A DNA stretch of 9,235 bases, from NCBI GenBank assembly GCA_003512955.1, contig DOTG01000021.1, forward strand, positions 1-9,235, written 5' to 3'. The position numbers and the translations under genes are program-made. Shown here piece by piece: positions 1 to 7,029 of this stretch; the first letter of the stretch is position 1, and each line of letters starts with the position of its first letter. The notes under the pieces are model-generated. The model saw only the letters and a list, made by a program, of their open reading frames with translations, searched no databases and was not told the origin of the DNA. This DNA is from Marinilabiliales bacterium (lineage in GTDB: Bacteria > Bacteroidota > Bacteroidia > Bacteroidales > SZUA-534).

Positions 1-2034
1 CACTTTGACCACATCGTTATTGGACGGAATATAAGAATACGTATCAGTATTCGTTCCAGCTACATTCCCATTCACCATCCATTGGTAAGCCGGAGCCCCT
101 CCGTTGAGCGGAGTAGCCGTAAACGTAACCGTGGTCCCGCTGCATACATCGTTCTTGTCAGCAGCCACTGTTACCGACACAGGCAGGGTCTCAGTCACTG
201 CCATGATCACTTCATTCGACATGGCGGGGTTTCCGCTTGTACATTGCAAGTCAGAAGTCAACTGCACTTTGACCACATCGTTATTGGCCGGAGTATAAGA
301 ATAAGAGTTGGAATTGATACCTTTAGCCACAGAGTTCACCATCCACTGGTATGCCGGAGCTCCCCCGTTAACTGGGATAGCCGTAAATGTAACCGATGTT
401 CCGCTACATATATTGTTCTGATCTACACCAATACTGACTGATACCGGCAATACCGGGTTTTCCGATAAAGTAATGGTATCAGATGTTGCAGGGTTGCCCA
501 TGGCACAAACTAAGTCTGAAACTATTTTAGCATACACCTGGTCGCCATCAGTTGGAACATACGAATAGACATTGGTATCTGCACCCACCAGCATACCGTT
601 CTGATACCATTCATAAGACGAAGCCCCGCCATTACCGGGAGTAGCTGTCAGGGTGACGGTACTACCGGCGCAATAGGGGTTCTGGTTGGCCGCAATGGTC
701 ACAGAAGTGGTTACTGAATTCGTTAAAGTAAGGATCACCACGTTTGATGACACAGGCACACCGTTGGAACAAGAGAGAGTTGAGGTCATCTCAACATACA
801 CCTGGTCGCCTTCAGCCGGGACATAAGTATAAATACTGGCATTGGTTCCTACGGCTGAACCATTGAGGTACCATTGGTAAACCGGAGTTCCTCCGTCAAC
901 CGGGTGAGCTGTGAAGGTAACGCTAGTCCCGCTACAAACCGGGTTGCTGCTGGCCGTAACCGACACCGAAACATTGGGAAGTGGAGTGACCATAAGAGCA
1001 ATGGTATCGGAATGAGCAGGGTTATTATTTGCACAGGCAAGGCTTGAGGTCATGGTTAGGCTGACCTGGTCAGCATTGTCCGGAGTGTAGGTGAAAACAT
1101 CTGCATCGGTTCCTGCTGTTATCCCGTTAACATACCACTGGTATGAAGGTGTTCCTCCGTTTACCGGGGTGGCGGTAAAATTCACGGCAGTTCCTCCGCA
1201 AACCGAGGTGGCATCCGCAGCAATGCTTACAGAAGCATTGGTAATAGGAATGACCAAGAAATCAACGGTATCGGAATGGGCAGGGTTATTACTTGCACAG
1301 GCAAGGCTTGAGGTCATAGTCAGATTGACTTGGTCAGCATTGTCCGGGGTGTAGGTGAAAACATCGGAATTGGTACCTCCAGCTATCCCGTTGACAAACC
1401 ACTGATAAGTGGGTGTTCCACCGTTTATCGGGGTAGCTGTCAGGGTAACTTGTGAACCACTGCAAACCGTGTTATTGTTGGCAGCAATTGAAACCGACGC
1501 GTTCAGGATTGGGGTTACCTGCATGGACACAATATTTGATTCTGCCGGGTTGTTGCTGGTGCATGCAAGGCTGGAGCTCATTGATACTTTTACCGCATCA
1601 CCATTGGCTGGATTGTATGTGAATACGTTGGTGTCGGAGCCGGCGGCTGAACCGTTGACATACCACTGGTATGAAGGTGTTCCTCCGTTTACCGGAGTGG
1701 CGGTAAAATTCACAGCAGTTCCACTACAAACTGAGGTAGTATCGGCAGTAATACTTACCGAAGCAGGCATTACTGGGGTGACCTCAATTTTTTGGCCATT
1801 GGATTGAGCGGTGCTCCCGGTTACGCATTGCAAGCCGGATGTCATGACCACGTAAACCGAATCGTTATCGGCAGGTGAGAACGAAAAAACTGTGGTATCG
1901 GTTCCTGAAATAGCTCCATTGACATACCATTGGTATGAAGCAGTACCCCCATTAACGGGTGTGGCTGTAAAAGTAACCGATGAACCCTGACATATCTGGT
2001 TGTTATCGGCAGCAATGGAAACACCGGGAGTTAC
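1..2034 (-). repeat. Tandem array of 88-residue (264-nt) Ig-like repeats, downstream gene
   Basis: Seven complete units lie at 2034-1771, 1770-1507, 1506-1243, 1242-979, 978-715, 714-451 and 450-187, and a partial eighth at 186-1 continues past the edge. The first-cysteine codons start at plus positions 1990, 1726, 1462, 1198, 934, 670, 406 and 142, exactly 264 nt apart. Each complete unit keeps Cys15, Trp36 (in Y-Q/E-W) and Cys70, plus a G-D/N-G-G turn near residues 27-30, as expected for a disulfide-bonded Ig-like sandwich. Typical blocks are 'SVSIAAD..SVC.GT.V', 'FTATPVNGGTPSYQWYVNG' and 'SSLAC..NNPA.S'. Similarity is mosaic: unit 2 matches unit 4 in its first half, and units 3 and 4 match in their second halves. 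The array most likely forms an extended stalk; a ligand-binding role is not shown. Confidence 0.93.
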
Positions 2035-4338
2035 CGGGGTTACCATGATATATTGAGAAGTTCCTGTTCCAAAAGTGTTTGACGGGGTTACAAGGACAAT
2101 CCCCAAATTAGCACCACTGGTAACGGTTACCGAATGAGTTCCCTGACCCGAGGTGATACTCCATCCGGTCGGAAACTGCCAGGTATAGGTTACTCCGCCC
2201 ACACTGTCAACACTGTAAACCTGTGATGAACCTGTACAGGGTGTTGAATTCCCATTTATGGAACTTATTTGTGAGGGTGGTAAAAAATCGTCTAAACTAC
2301 GTTGCCAAACCGAACGACCAGTTATGGTTGCATAAACATTATTTCCTGCTATATGCAATGATGAAATAAATGAATTAGGTAAAAACCCTTGACTTATATC
2401 AATCCAATTCGCACCATAGTTGCCTGAAAAATAGACAGTGCTGTTTGCAGAATTGGCTAAACTTAATTTGGAGACAAATATTTTATTATCCTTTACGGCA
2501 ATACTTCTTGTAAAGATATCTTTAATTAAGGTGTTCCAAGTCTGACCAAAATCAACTGTACTTAGTAAATAAGGAATATAATCAGTACCTTCGTGAAAAT
2601 CTCCGGCTGCATACAAAGTATCACCGTCAACAACAAATTCATCGACTAAAAAATTGCTGACTTTAGTCCAATTTGCTCCAAAATCATGAGAACTGTATAT
2701 ACCCTCGTGACCTCCTGATCCGTAAAAGCCATAAAATACGGTGTTTCCTACAGTAGCAAAATTTGGTCTAAGAAAAGAAAAAGTATTAATATCAGGAAAC
2801 ACCCCTTGATTCCATGTGTCACCGTCATCATTTGAATAAAAAAGCCCGCTTGAAGTTCCAAGGTACAAATTTGTACCATCAGAATTAATTACACGCAATA
2901 TATCTGTGATAGGAACTCCCGTGTTCAAAACAGTCCAGGTAGCTCCATTGTCGTCTGAGCGATAGAGGCCTCCACCTGCATCAACAGATACCAGACTAAA
3001 TAAATAATTTTTATGTTCAATCCATAAATTAGTATTTTCCTCACCGGCTGTTCCGGGGGCATTGGAACTATTCCATGTGTCGCCTTTATCCTTTGAAAAA
3101 TAACTATATGCAAATAAATCTTTTGATGTGGCACCTAAATTGTATAGTGGCGTTCCTCCGTTAATTGGAAGCCTATCTGTTACTGAAGTCCAATTTGCTC
3201 CATCATTATTTGTCCGGTAAACCCCCCCGGTTGTTGTTCCCACAAAAATACTTGAACCGATTGACTGGAAACAATGGAAAGTTGATAAATGAGCTTTAAT
3301 ACCGTTGCTTGATTTTGACCATGTTACCCCGTTATCATTGCTTTTATAAATTCCACTGTTAGTGCTTACCAAAATACTCCCCTCACTGCTTAATAATGAA
3401 TTTAATCCATTGCAAACATCAATTCCGTTGTTAGTAAAAGACCAAGTATTTCCGTCATTAACAGAACGTAATATGCCGCTTGTATTGGCTCCTGCTATTA
3501 AAACCGAGCCATCAGTCGAGCTTAAAAGTGAGGTAAAATGATAATAATTTAGTGTATTTGCATTCGTGTGAACCCAGTTTAATCCGTTATCGGTTGATTT
3601 CCAGATTCCTTGATTCTCAATTGTCCCTGCATAAATTTCATTTTGGTTTGCACCGTTGATTTCAATTGAAGTAATCGTTGGCGGAATATCCGGATAGAAA
3701 TCCCCGTAGTAATAATACCCCATTCCTGTAGCCGATGATTCCCAAGAATCACCATTGTCGGAAGAACGATAAAATCCATTTTCGACACCAACGAATATAG
3801 TGGTTTCATTTGCCGCAACAGAATATATATAACCGGATAATCCGCTATTAATATCCACCCAATTTTCTCCATTGTCAGTGGAACGGAACAAACCGACAAC
3901 AGTGCGGGCAAACAGAGTATTTCCTTTAACTGTTAATTCCCATGTAAATTCATTATTATATAATAGTCCGTTTGATTTTTTCAACCAGATATTGCCTCCA
4001 TCATCGGATCGATATATGCCTGAAAACGATGCGAGAAAAATACTGCTCCCGCATTCTTTAATATCCCAAATCATTTCGGGTAATGAAGGATTGGTTTCTT
4101 TAACCCAAGTATCACCATTATCGGTCGAAAAATATAAATCATGCGGAACATAGAGGCTGTAACTGCTCTCACCTGCAATTGCATACAGTTTATTCCCGAT
4201 TTTATTAAGGCTTACAATGTCGCCCCCTTCGGGGCCGGAAGGTATCCATTGTGCCAAAGATGCACTTATATTCAAAAAAGACATCCATAATACATGGATT
4301 AATAATGCAAGTAAAAATTTTCTTCTCATAGCAAACAT
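1..4338 (-). CDS. Giant secreted Asp-box beta-propeller / PKD-like / Ig-repeat protein, N-terminal part (3' end beyond window)
   Basis: One uninterrupted minus-strand frame of 1446 codons runs from ATG at 4338 to the left edge, so the C-terminus is missing. Order: signal peptide (about residues 1-29, basic RRK then a hydrophobic core, likely cleavage after SASLA); Asp-box beta-propeller region (about 31-682); PKD-like domain (about 687-768); then 88-residue Ig-like repeats, seven complete and one cut by the edge. I see no catalytic signature I can assign. By family knowledge such proteins are exported by T9SS and act at the surface or outside the cell, in adhesion or glycan binding; the expected C-terminal sorting domain would lie outside the window, so T9SS export is inferred from architecture and from the related gene at 7030-9235. 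A second in-frame ATG at 4329 gives a more classical signal peptide (MRRKFLL...) and may be the true start. The small ORF ending at 4349 is only 10 nt upstream, suggesting co-transcription. Domain calls are firm in outline; ligand and function are unknown. Confidence 0.93.
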   Translation of the reverse strand, partial: MFAMRRKFLLALLIHVLWMSFLNISASLAQWIPSGPEGGDIVSLNKIGNKLYAIAGESSYSLYVPHDLYFSTDNGDTWVKETNPSLPEMIWDIKECGSSIFLASFSGIYRSDDGGNIWLKKSNGLLYNNEFTWELTVKGNTLFARTVVGLFRSTDNGENWVDINSGLSGYIYSVAANETTIFVGVENGFYRSSDNGDSWESSATGMGYYYYGDFYPDIPPTITSIEINGANQNEIYAGTIENQGIWKSTDNGLNWVHTNANTLNYYHFTSLLSSTDGSVLIAGANTSGILRSVNDGNTWSFTNNGIDVCNGLNSLLSSEGSILVSTNSGIYKSNDNGVTWSKSSNGIKAHLSTFHCFQSIGSSIFVGTTTGGVYRTNNDGANWTSVTDRLPINGGTPLYNLGATSKDLFAYSYFSKDKGDTWNSSNAPGTAGEENTNLWIEHKNYLFSLVSVDAGGGLYRSDDNGATWTVLNTGVPITDILRVINSDGTNLYLGTSSGLFYSNDDGDTWNQGVFPDINTFSFLRPNFATVGNTVFYGFYGSGGHEGIYSSHDFGANWTKVSNFLVDEFVVDGDTLYAAGDFHEGTDYIPYLLSTVDFGQTWNTLIKDIFTRSIAVKDNKIFVSKLSLANSANSTVYFSGNYGANWIDISQGFLPNSFISSLHIAGNNVYATITGRSVWQRSLDDFLPPSQISSINGNSTPCTGSSQVYSVDSVGGVTYTWQFPTGWSITSGQGTHSVTVTSGANLGIVLVTPSNTFGTGTSQYIMVTPVTPGVSIAADNNQICQGSSVTFTATPVNGGTASYQWYVNGAISGTDTTVFSFSPADNDSVYVVMTSGLQCVTGSTAQSNGQKIEVTPVMPASVSITADTTSVCSGTAVNFTATPVNGGTPSYQWYVNGSAAGSDTNVFTYNPANGDAVKVSMSSSLACTSNNPAESNIVSMQVTPILNASVSIAANNNTVCSGSQVTLTATPINGGTPTYQWFVNGIAGGTNSDVFTYTPDNADQVNLTMTSSLACASNNPAHSDTVDFLVIPITNASVSIAADATSVCGGTAVNFTATPVNGGTPSYQWYVNGITAGTDADVFTYTPDNADQVSLTMTSSLACANNNPAHSDTIALMVTPLPNVSVSVTASSNPVCSGTSVTFTAHPVDGGTPVYQWYLNGSAVGTNASIYTYVPAEGDQVYVEMTSTLSCSNGVPVSSNVVILTLTNSVTTSVTIAANQNPYCAGSTVTLTATPGNGGASSYEWYQNGMLVGADTNVYSYVPTDGDQVYAKIVSDLVCAMGNPATSDTITLSENPVLPVSVSIGVDQNNICSGTSVTFTAIPVNGGAPAYQWMVNSVAKGINSNSYSYTPANNDVVKVQLTSDLQCTSGNPAMSNEVIMAVTETLPVSVTVAADKNDVCSGTTVTFTATPLNGGAPAYQWMVNGNVAGTNTDTYSYIPSNNDVVKV
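2035..2280 (-). other. PKD-like domain linking propeller and Ig repeats
   Basis: Residues about 687-768 contain 'PCTGSSQVYSV', 'GVTYTWQFPTGWSITSGQG', 'SVTVTSG' and 'VTPSNTFGTGTSQYIMV'. The Y-T-W-x-F-P-x-G-W core with a preceding P-C-x-G-S-x-x-x-Y strand is typical of PKD-like domains in secreted Bacteroidota proteins, where they act as rigid spacers. It differs in sequence and length from the 88-residue units that start right after it. Confidence 0.65.
2293..4248 (-). other. Asp-box (BNR-like) beta-propeller region with 14 motifs
   Basis: Residues about 31-682 carry a recurring S/T-x-D-x-G-x-x-W motif roughly every 40-55 residues. I count 14: STDNGDTW (71), SDDGGNIW (111), STDNGENW (153), SSDNGDSW (192), STDNGLNW (248), SVNDGNTW (292), SNDNGVTW (333), TNNDGANW (376), SKDKGDTW (415), SDDNGATW (461), SNDDGDTW (502), SHDFGANW (550), TVDFGQTW (594) and SGNYGANW (638). 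Between motifs are blade-like strands such as 'IFVGxxxGFYRS'. Asp-boxes are structural turns in sialidases, sortilin/Vps10, GH74 xyloglucanases and Ycf48-like proteins, and do not by themselves show enzymatic activity. Fourteen motifs would fit two seven-bladed propellers in tandem (inference). Three motifs (292, 376, 638) have Asn in place of the core Asp. The DNA here is visibly more AT-rich than the repeat array that follows. Confidence 0.85.
4252..4338 (-). other. Signal peptide of the giant propeller/Ig-repeat protein
   Basis: The first about 29 residues hold the basic stretch RRK at 5-7, a hydrophobic core (FLLALLIHVLWMSFLNI) and small residues SASLA before Q30-W31. This is a standard Sec signal peptide, needed for the periplasmic step before T9SS export. 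The three residues before M4 (MFA) are unusual ahead of a basic n-region, which favours the ATG at 4329 as the start. A lipoprotein signal is not supported: no cysteine follows the hydrophobic core. Confidence 0.8.
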
Positions 4339-4348
4339 TTTTTAGTTA

Positions 4349-4561
4349 TTAATTATGAACGACTTGATTCTCTGGATTATCTAATGAATTATCAGGTTTT
4401 TGAGAAGCCTGAGCTTCTTTCATATTTAAAAAAAATTTCAAAATATCCCGTTGTTGTTTCAGCTTTTTAAGAAATATCTCGTTTTCTATTTGGCTGTTTA
4501 TTTGATCTACTCCAAAAGATTCATCTTTCTGTAGGTTGGATTTATAACATTTGTCTTTCAT
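4349..4561 (-). CDS. Small hydrophilic protein of unknown function (70 aa)
   Basis: A 70-codon ORF starts at ATG 4561 and ends with TAA at 4349, 10 nt before the start of the giant propeller gene. I do not recognise the product. It is rich in Lys, Gln, Asn, Asp and Glu, has no signal peptide or membrane segment, and its middle (about residues 22-50, containing IENEIFLKKLKQQRDILKFF) looks like an amphipathic helix. A Pro/Asn/Asp-rich tail follows. Codon choice resembles the AT-rich neighbours, and its position suggests translation from the same mRNA as the giant gene. It may be an accessory protein or a leader ORF; the only support is length, frame and position, so it could also be spurious. 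Confidence 0.5.
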   Translation of the reverse strand: MKDKCYKSNLQKDESFGVDQINSQIENEIFLKKLKQQRDILKFFLNMKEAQASQKPDNSLDNPENQVVHN

Positions 4562-4748
4562 TCGATCTTTTTTTTGATAATTTCTTAAAGCAAATTTTAC
4601 TTTTCTTATAGAAATGATGAAATTTTTTGTGTAGACAAAATGGATACTTGCCTTAAAAAGTATTGATACATTACAGAGACAATTATATGTATATACCTAA
4701 TAATGAACCATATAAAAAGAGAATAGGAATAAACACACCGGCAGGATT
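4562..4748. other. AT-rich intergenic spacer upstream of the small ORF
   Basis: This short AT-rich spacer between the regulator's inverted repeat and the small ORF should hold any separate promoter for the small ORF and the giant gene. The closest match to the Bacteroidetes -7 element on the minus strand is TAAAATTTG (4599-4591), one base too long between TA and TTTG. No TTTG lies at a suitable distance upstream of it. I therefore make no promoter call. Confidence 0.3.
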
Positions 4749-4790
4749 AGCCCGAACGAAGTAAAACAATGAAAGAATTCCGTTCGGGTT
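4749..4790 (-). terminator. Inverted repeat just after the TPR regulator, possible terminator
   Basis: CCCGAACG (4751-4758) pairs with CGTTCGGG (4781-4788), extended by one G-T and one A-T pair, around a loop of 22 nt. On the minus strand it begins 1 nt past the TAA of the regulator gene. It lacks an immediate T-run; the nearest (CTCTTTTTATAT) is about 25-35 nt further on. It could be a weak terminator, an mRNA-stabilising hairpin or a protein-binding site. If termination is incomplete, the small ORF and giant gene downstream could be read from the regulator's promoter. Confidence 0.4.
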
Positions 4791-4791
4791 A

Positions 4792-6519
4792 TTATATCTG
4801 CGAAAGGAAAGTAACAAGATTGGTATCAGAACCTGTAATTGCCAATTTTTGCCGTAATCGATGCCGTGCTTTGGCAATGGAAGTAATTTGTTGACCGGTA
4901 AGTTCCGAAATGTCTTTAGTTGACATGTTAAGACGCAGAAACGCGCAGAGTTTTAATTCATTCGGGGTTATATCCGGATAGGTTTTTATAAGTTTCTCAT
5001 AAAAGCCAATATGAACTTCCTGAAATCTCCGAGAAAATTCGTTAAACATTTTATCATCGGCACTGTTTCTTAGATTTCGGCTCATTTTTGCAATTATTTC
5101 CTTAGTTTCAGTGCTTTTAACAGAGTTTTCGAGAAGAGTCAGTTTATTAGAAATATCAGAGATCATTTCATTCTTCTTAATCAATGAAATCAAGTTGACA
5201 GTTAATTCTCGATCTTTCATAGTTAACTCGGATTCTATTTTTTCTTTTTCAATAACAACCAATTTAGATTTCAGCCGGAACCTTGTAAATAACAAACCCA
5301 GCACAAGAAGGCCACTTACTAAGCCGAACATTATAACCAGGATTATAATGTTTTTTTCCTTTTGATCGAGTTGCCGTTCAAATTCTTTTTTTTCGTATTT
5401 GTATTGAAGTTCCAGTTTCGATAAAAGTGCCTGCTTTTGAGATGTATAAAGGCTGTCATTTGCAAGTTTTTCGGGCAGAGAATATATATAGGCGCTTATT
5501 GTATCATTCTTTTCAAGGTATATTTGGCTCAGTATTTTTGCCGAAGGATAAATAATTCTGTAATAGTTATTTTTTTGCCCAACCGACAATGCTTTTTTGA
5601 AATAATCAATACTTTCATCCATTTTGTTTTTTAATTGATAACAGAAGCCAAAATTCAAATAACATTCTGCAATATGTAACTGATTACCTAATTCACTGAA
5701 GAGATCAAGTGCCTGCTGAAAACTTATCAAAGCCTCATCAAGGTCACCCTGGTTCATTTGGTTGTATCCAATATTCATAACATTGGTTCCCATTCCGAGT
5801 TTATCGCCCAATTTAATATTTATTTCTTGTGCCTTTCTCAAAAATATAATGGCGGAATCATATTTTTGTAAACTGCCGTAAACCACAGCTATATTGTTAT
5901 ATTCCCTCTTTATTGAGTGTAGGGAATTAATTTCTAAAGCAATGGTCAAAGAATTATTAAAATATTCCAGGGCTTTTTTATATTCGTGCTGATCAACAAA
6001 GCAGGCACCGATATCTCCCAGAGAATGAGATATACCTTCTTGGTCTTCAAATTTTTCGACTAAGTTTAAACATTTAAAAAAGTAATGAGAGCTATTGTCG
6101 TAATCTCCGAGAACATGGTATATTTGTCCAATAAGGCGGAAACATCGTGCCAACTCTTTATCAAAATTCAAATCCTCAGCTAAATCTTTCGTTTTTTGTG
6201 CCAACTCCATAGATCTTTGATAGTCACCGCTTCGGAAATAAGAAGTGCTCAGGAAAATCATGGATTTAACGCGACCTTCGGCATTATTGGATTGTTGTGC
6301 TATTTCGTAGGCCCTGCCTGCTAAATCACGGGCATTATCGGCGTATTTGTTTTCAGAATTATCAAGAAAAGATAAAATTATGTCAACTTTTTCGTGGGGA
6401 TCCTTTGTATTGCTTAATACTTTGTTCAGGCTATCATTTTTTTTGGCAGCTTGCCCTGAAATGGTGTTTGAACCAAGTAAAATTACAAATGCTGTGGCAA
6501 TTAGTATACAATATCTCAT
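4792..6519 (-). CDS. Membrane-spanning TPR / LuxR-like HTH transcriptional regulator
   Basis: A complete 575-residue protein. Residues 1-23 are a signal peptide (hydrophobic ILIATAFVILLG, then SGQA). About six tetratricopeptide repeats span roughly 82-317, with typical blocks such as GQIYHVLGDYDNSSHYF, GACFVDQHEYKKALEYF and GDLDEALISFQQAL. A charged coiled coil (about 365-390) leads into one transmembrane helix (about 390-412, NIIILVIMFGLVSGLLVLGLL), followed by a second coiled coil (about 413-465). The C-terminus (about 514-572) is a LuxR/NarL-like helix-turn-helix: ITPNELKLCAFLRLNMSTKD, then a recognition helix near ITSIAKARHRLRQKL. There is no histidine kinase or receiver domain. Expected topology: TPRs in the periplasm, HTH in the cytoplasm, so a one-component regulator that may pass a periplasmic protein-protein signal to DNA. 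This layout is common in Bacteroidota; targets are rarely known. It lies between two giant surface-protein genes on the same strand, so they are possible targets, but no operator was seen. Confidence 0.9.
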   Translation of the reverse strand: MRYCILIATAFVILLGSNTISGQAAKKNDSLNKVLSNTKDPHEKVDIILSFLDNSENKYADNARDLAGRAYEIAQQSNNAEGRVKSMIFLSTSYFRSGDYQRSMELAQKTKDLAEDLNFDKELARCFRLIGQIYHVLGDYDNSSHYFFKCLNLVEKFEDQEGISHSLGDIGACFVDQHEYKKALEYFNNSLTIALEINSLHSIKREYNNIAVVYGSLQKYDSAIIFLRKAQEINIKLGDKLGMGTNVMNIGYNQMNQGDLDEALISFQQALDLFSELGNQLHIAECYLNFGFCYQLKNKMDESIDYFKKALSVGQKNNYYRIIYPSAKILSQIYLEKNDTISAYIYSLPEKLANDSLYTSQKQALLSKLELQYKYEKKEFERQLDQKEKNIIILVIMFGLVSGLLVLGLLFTRFRLKSKLVVIEKEKIESELTMKDRELTVNLISLIKKNEMISDISNKLTLLENSVKSTETKEIIAKMSRNLRNSADDKMFNEFSRRFQEVHIGFYEKLIKTYPDITPNELKLCAFLRLNMSTKDISELTGQQITSIAKARHRLRQKLAITGSDTNLVTFLSQI

Positions 6520-6574
6520 TGCACCAAAAATATTCAGAAGTAATTATCCCTTTTGCTTCCCTTATAACTGATTT

Positions 6575-6602
6575 CAAAGATAGTTTTTTTTATTATAACA
6601 AA
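6575..6602 (-). promoter_or_regulatory. Candidate Bacteroidetes-type promoter of the TPR regulator
   Basis: On the minus strand TATCTTTG (6582-6575) matches the Bacteroidetes -7 consensus TAnnTTTG exactly, and TTTG (6602-6599) resembles the -33 element. The 16-nt gap is slightly shorter than the usual range. Transcription would begin about 50 nt before the ATG at 6519, giving an ordinary leader. The DNA is AT-rich, so a chance match is possible. Confidence 0.45.
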
Positions 6603-6902
6603 TAAAGTTGCTTTTTTAAGACAAGGAGGTTAAAAAAGTTTACCTGAGATGGGCGAGAATAACTAAAGTCAATTGTAAATACTTTGCTTTCAATAGAAAT
6701 CAAACACCTAGGATCAAAAAACAAGGGCTGTATAAAAGGAATATGAAAAATATTTTTGTCTTTCATCTCTTGCTATACAACATGTAGATTCTGGCTTTTC
6801 GGGTTTTAATTAGCTGTTTATAACCCACATTATTTTGAGCATGTTGAAAGTAGCTTATACTTTTTAAGTTAAAAACATCCCTGAATTTAGAAAAAAACAT
6901 AA

Positions 6903-6931
6903 GAAAAGGGGCACCAAAAGCGCCCCTTTTC
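6903..6931 (-). terminator. Rho-independent-type terminator after the upstream giant gene
   Basis: GAAAAGGGGC (6903-6912) and GCCCCTTTTC (6922-6931) form a perfect 10-bp stem with a 9-nt loop. On the minus strand the stem ends in TTTTC and is followed by TTATG and a T-run. It sits about 100 nt past the TAG at 7030-7032 and should end transcription of the giant gene there. This makes the TPR regulator a separate unit with its own promoter. Confidence 0.78.
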
Positions 6932-7029
6932 AATACTACCTACTAACATAATAACCTGTATAAAAGAATCATTCACAAATCTAAATTAAACCAGAACCAT
7001 TCTAAAAATACAGGGTGCTTATACTTAAC

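Larger units (their letters stand above)
6520..7029. other. 510-bp intergenic region between the upstream giant gene and the TPR regulator
   Basis: It holds the hairpin terminator at 6903-6931 and the promoter-like sequence at 6575-6602. The rest, especially 6610-6900, shows no ORF of believable length, no tRNA-like fold that I can recognise, no direct repeat and no insertion-sequence end. The sequence is AT-rich. A plus-strand AAGGAGGT at 6623-6630 precedes only a five-codon ORF. Confidence 0.6.

Noticed and set aside
1..2034. CRISPR array or non-coding satellite
   Set aside because: The 264-nt period is a multiple of three, all copies are in one open frame, and conserved positions are those of an Ig-like protein fold.
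849..3911. Minus-strand open frames at 849-1040, 1842-2024, 2925-3134 and 3579-3911
   Set aside because: They lie out of frame inside the giant propeller/Ig gene, whose own frame is open from 4338 to the left edge with a consistent domain pattern.
1..4338. Pseudogene or frameshifted gene, because only short open frames show up at first sight
   Set aside because: Reading the minus strand codon by codon from 4338 gives no stop through position 1; the gene simply runs off the window.
4683..4877. 64-codon minus-strand frame overlapping the end of the TPR regulator
   Set aside because: It starts inside the HTH-coding region in another frame and runs across the inverted repeat; hydrophobic content is a by-product of AT-rich DNA.
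6623..6666. AAGGAGGT on the plus strand followed by ATG at 6649
   Set aside because: It opens only a five-codon ORF, and Bacteroidota genes seldom depend on Shine-Dalgarno sites; probably chance.
6976..6983. TAGATTTG on the minus strand, an exact -7-like match
   Set aside because: No TTTG-type -33 element at a suitable distance, and it lies between the upstream gene's stop and its terminator, where a promoter would serve nothing.
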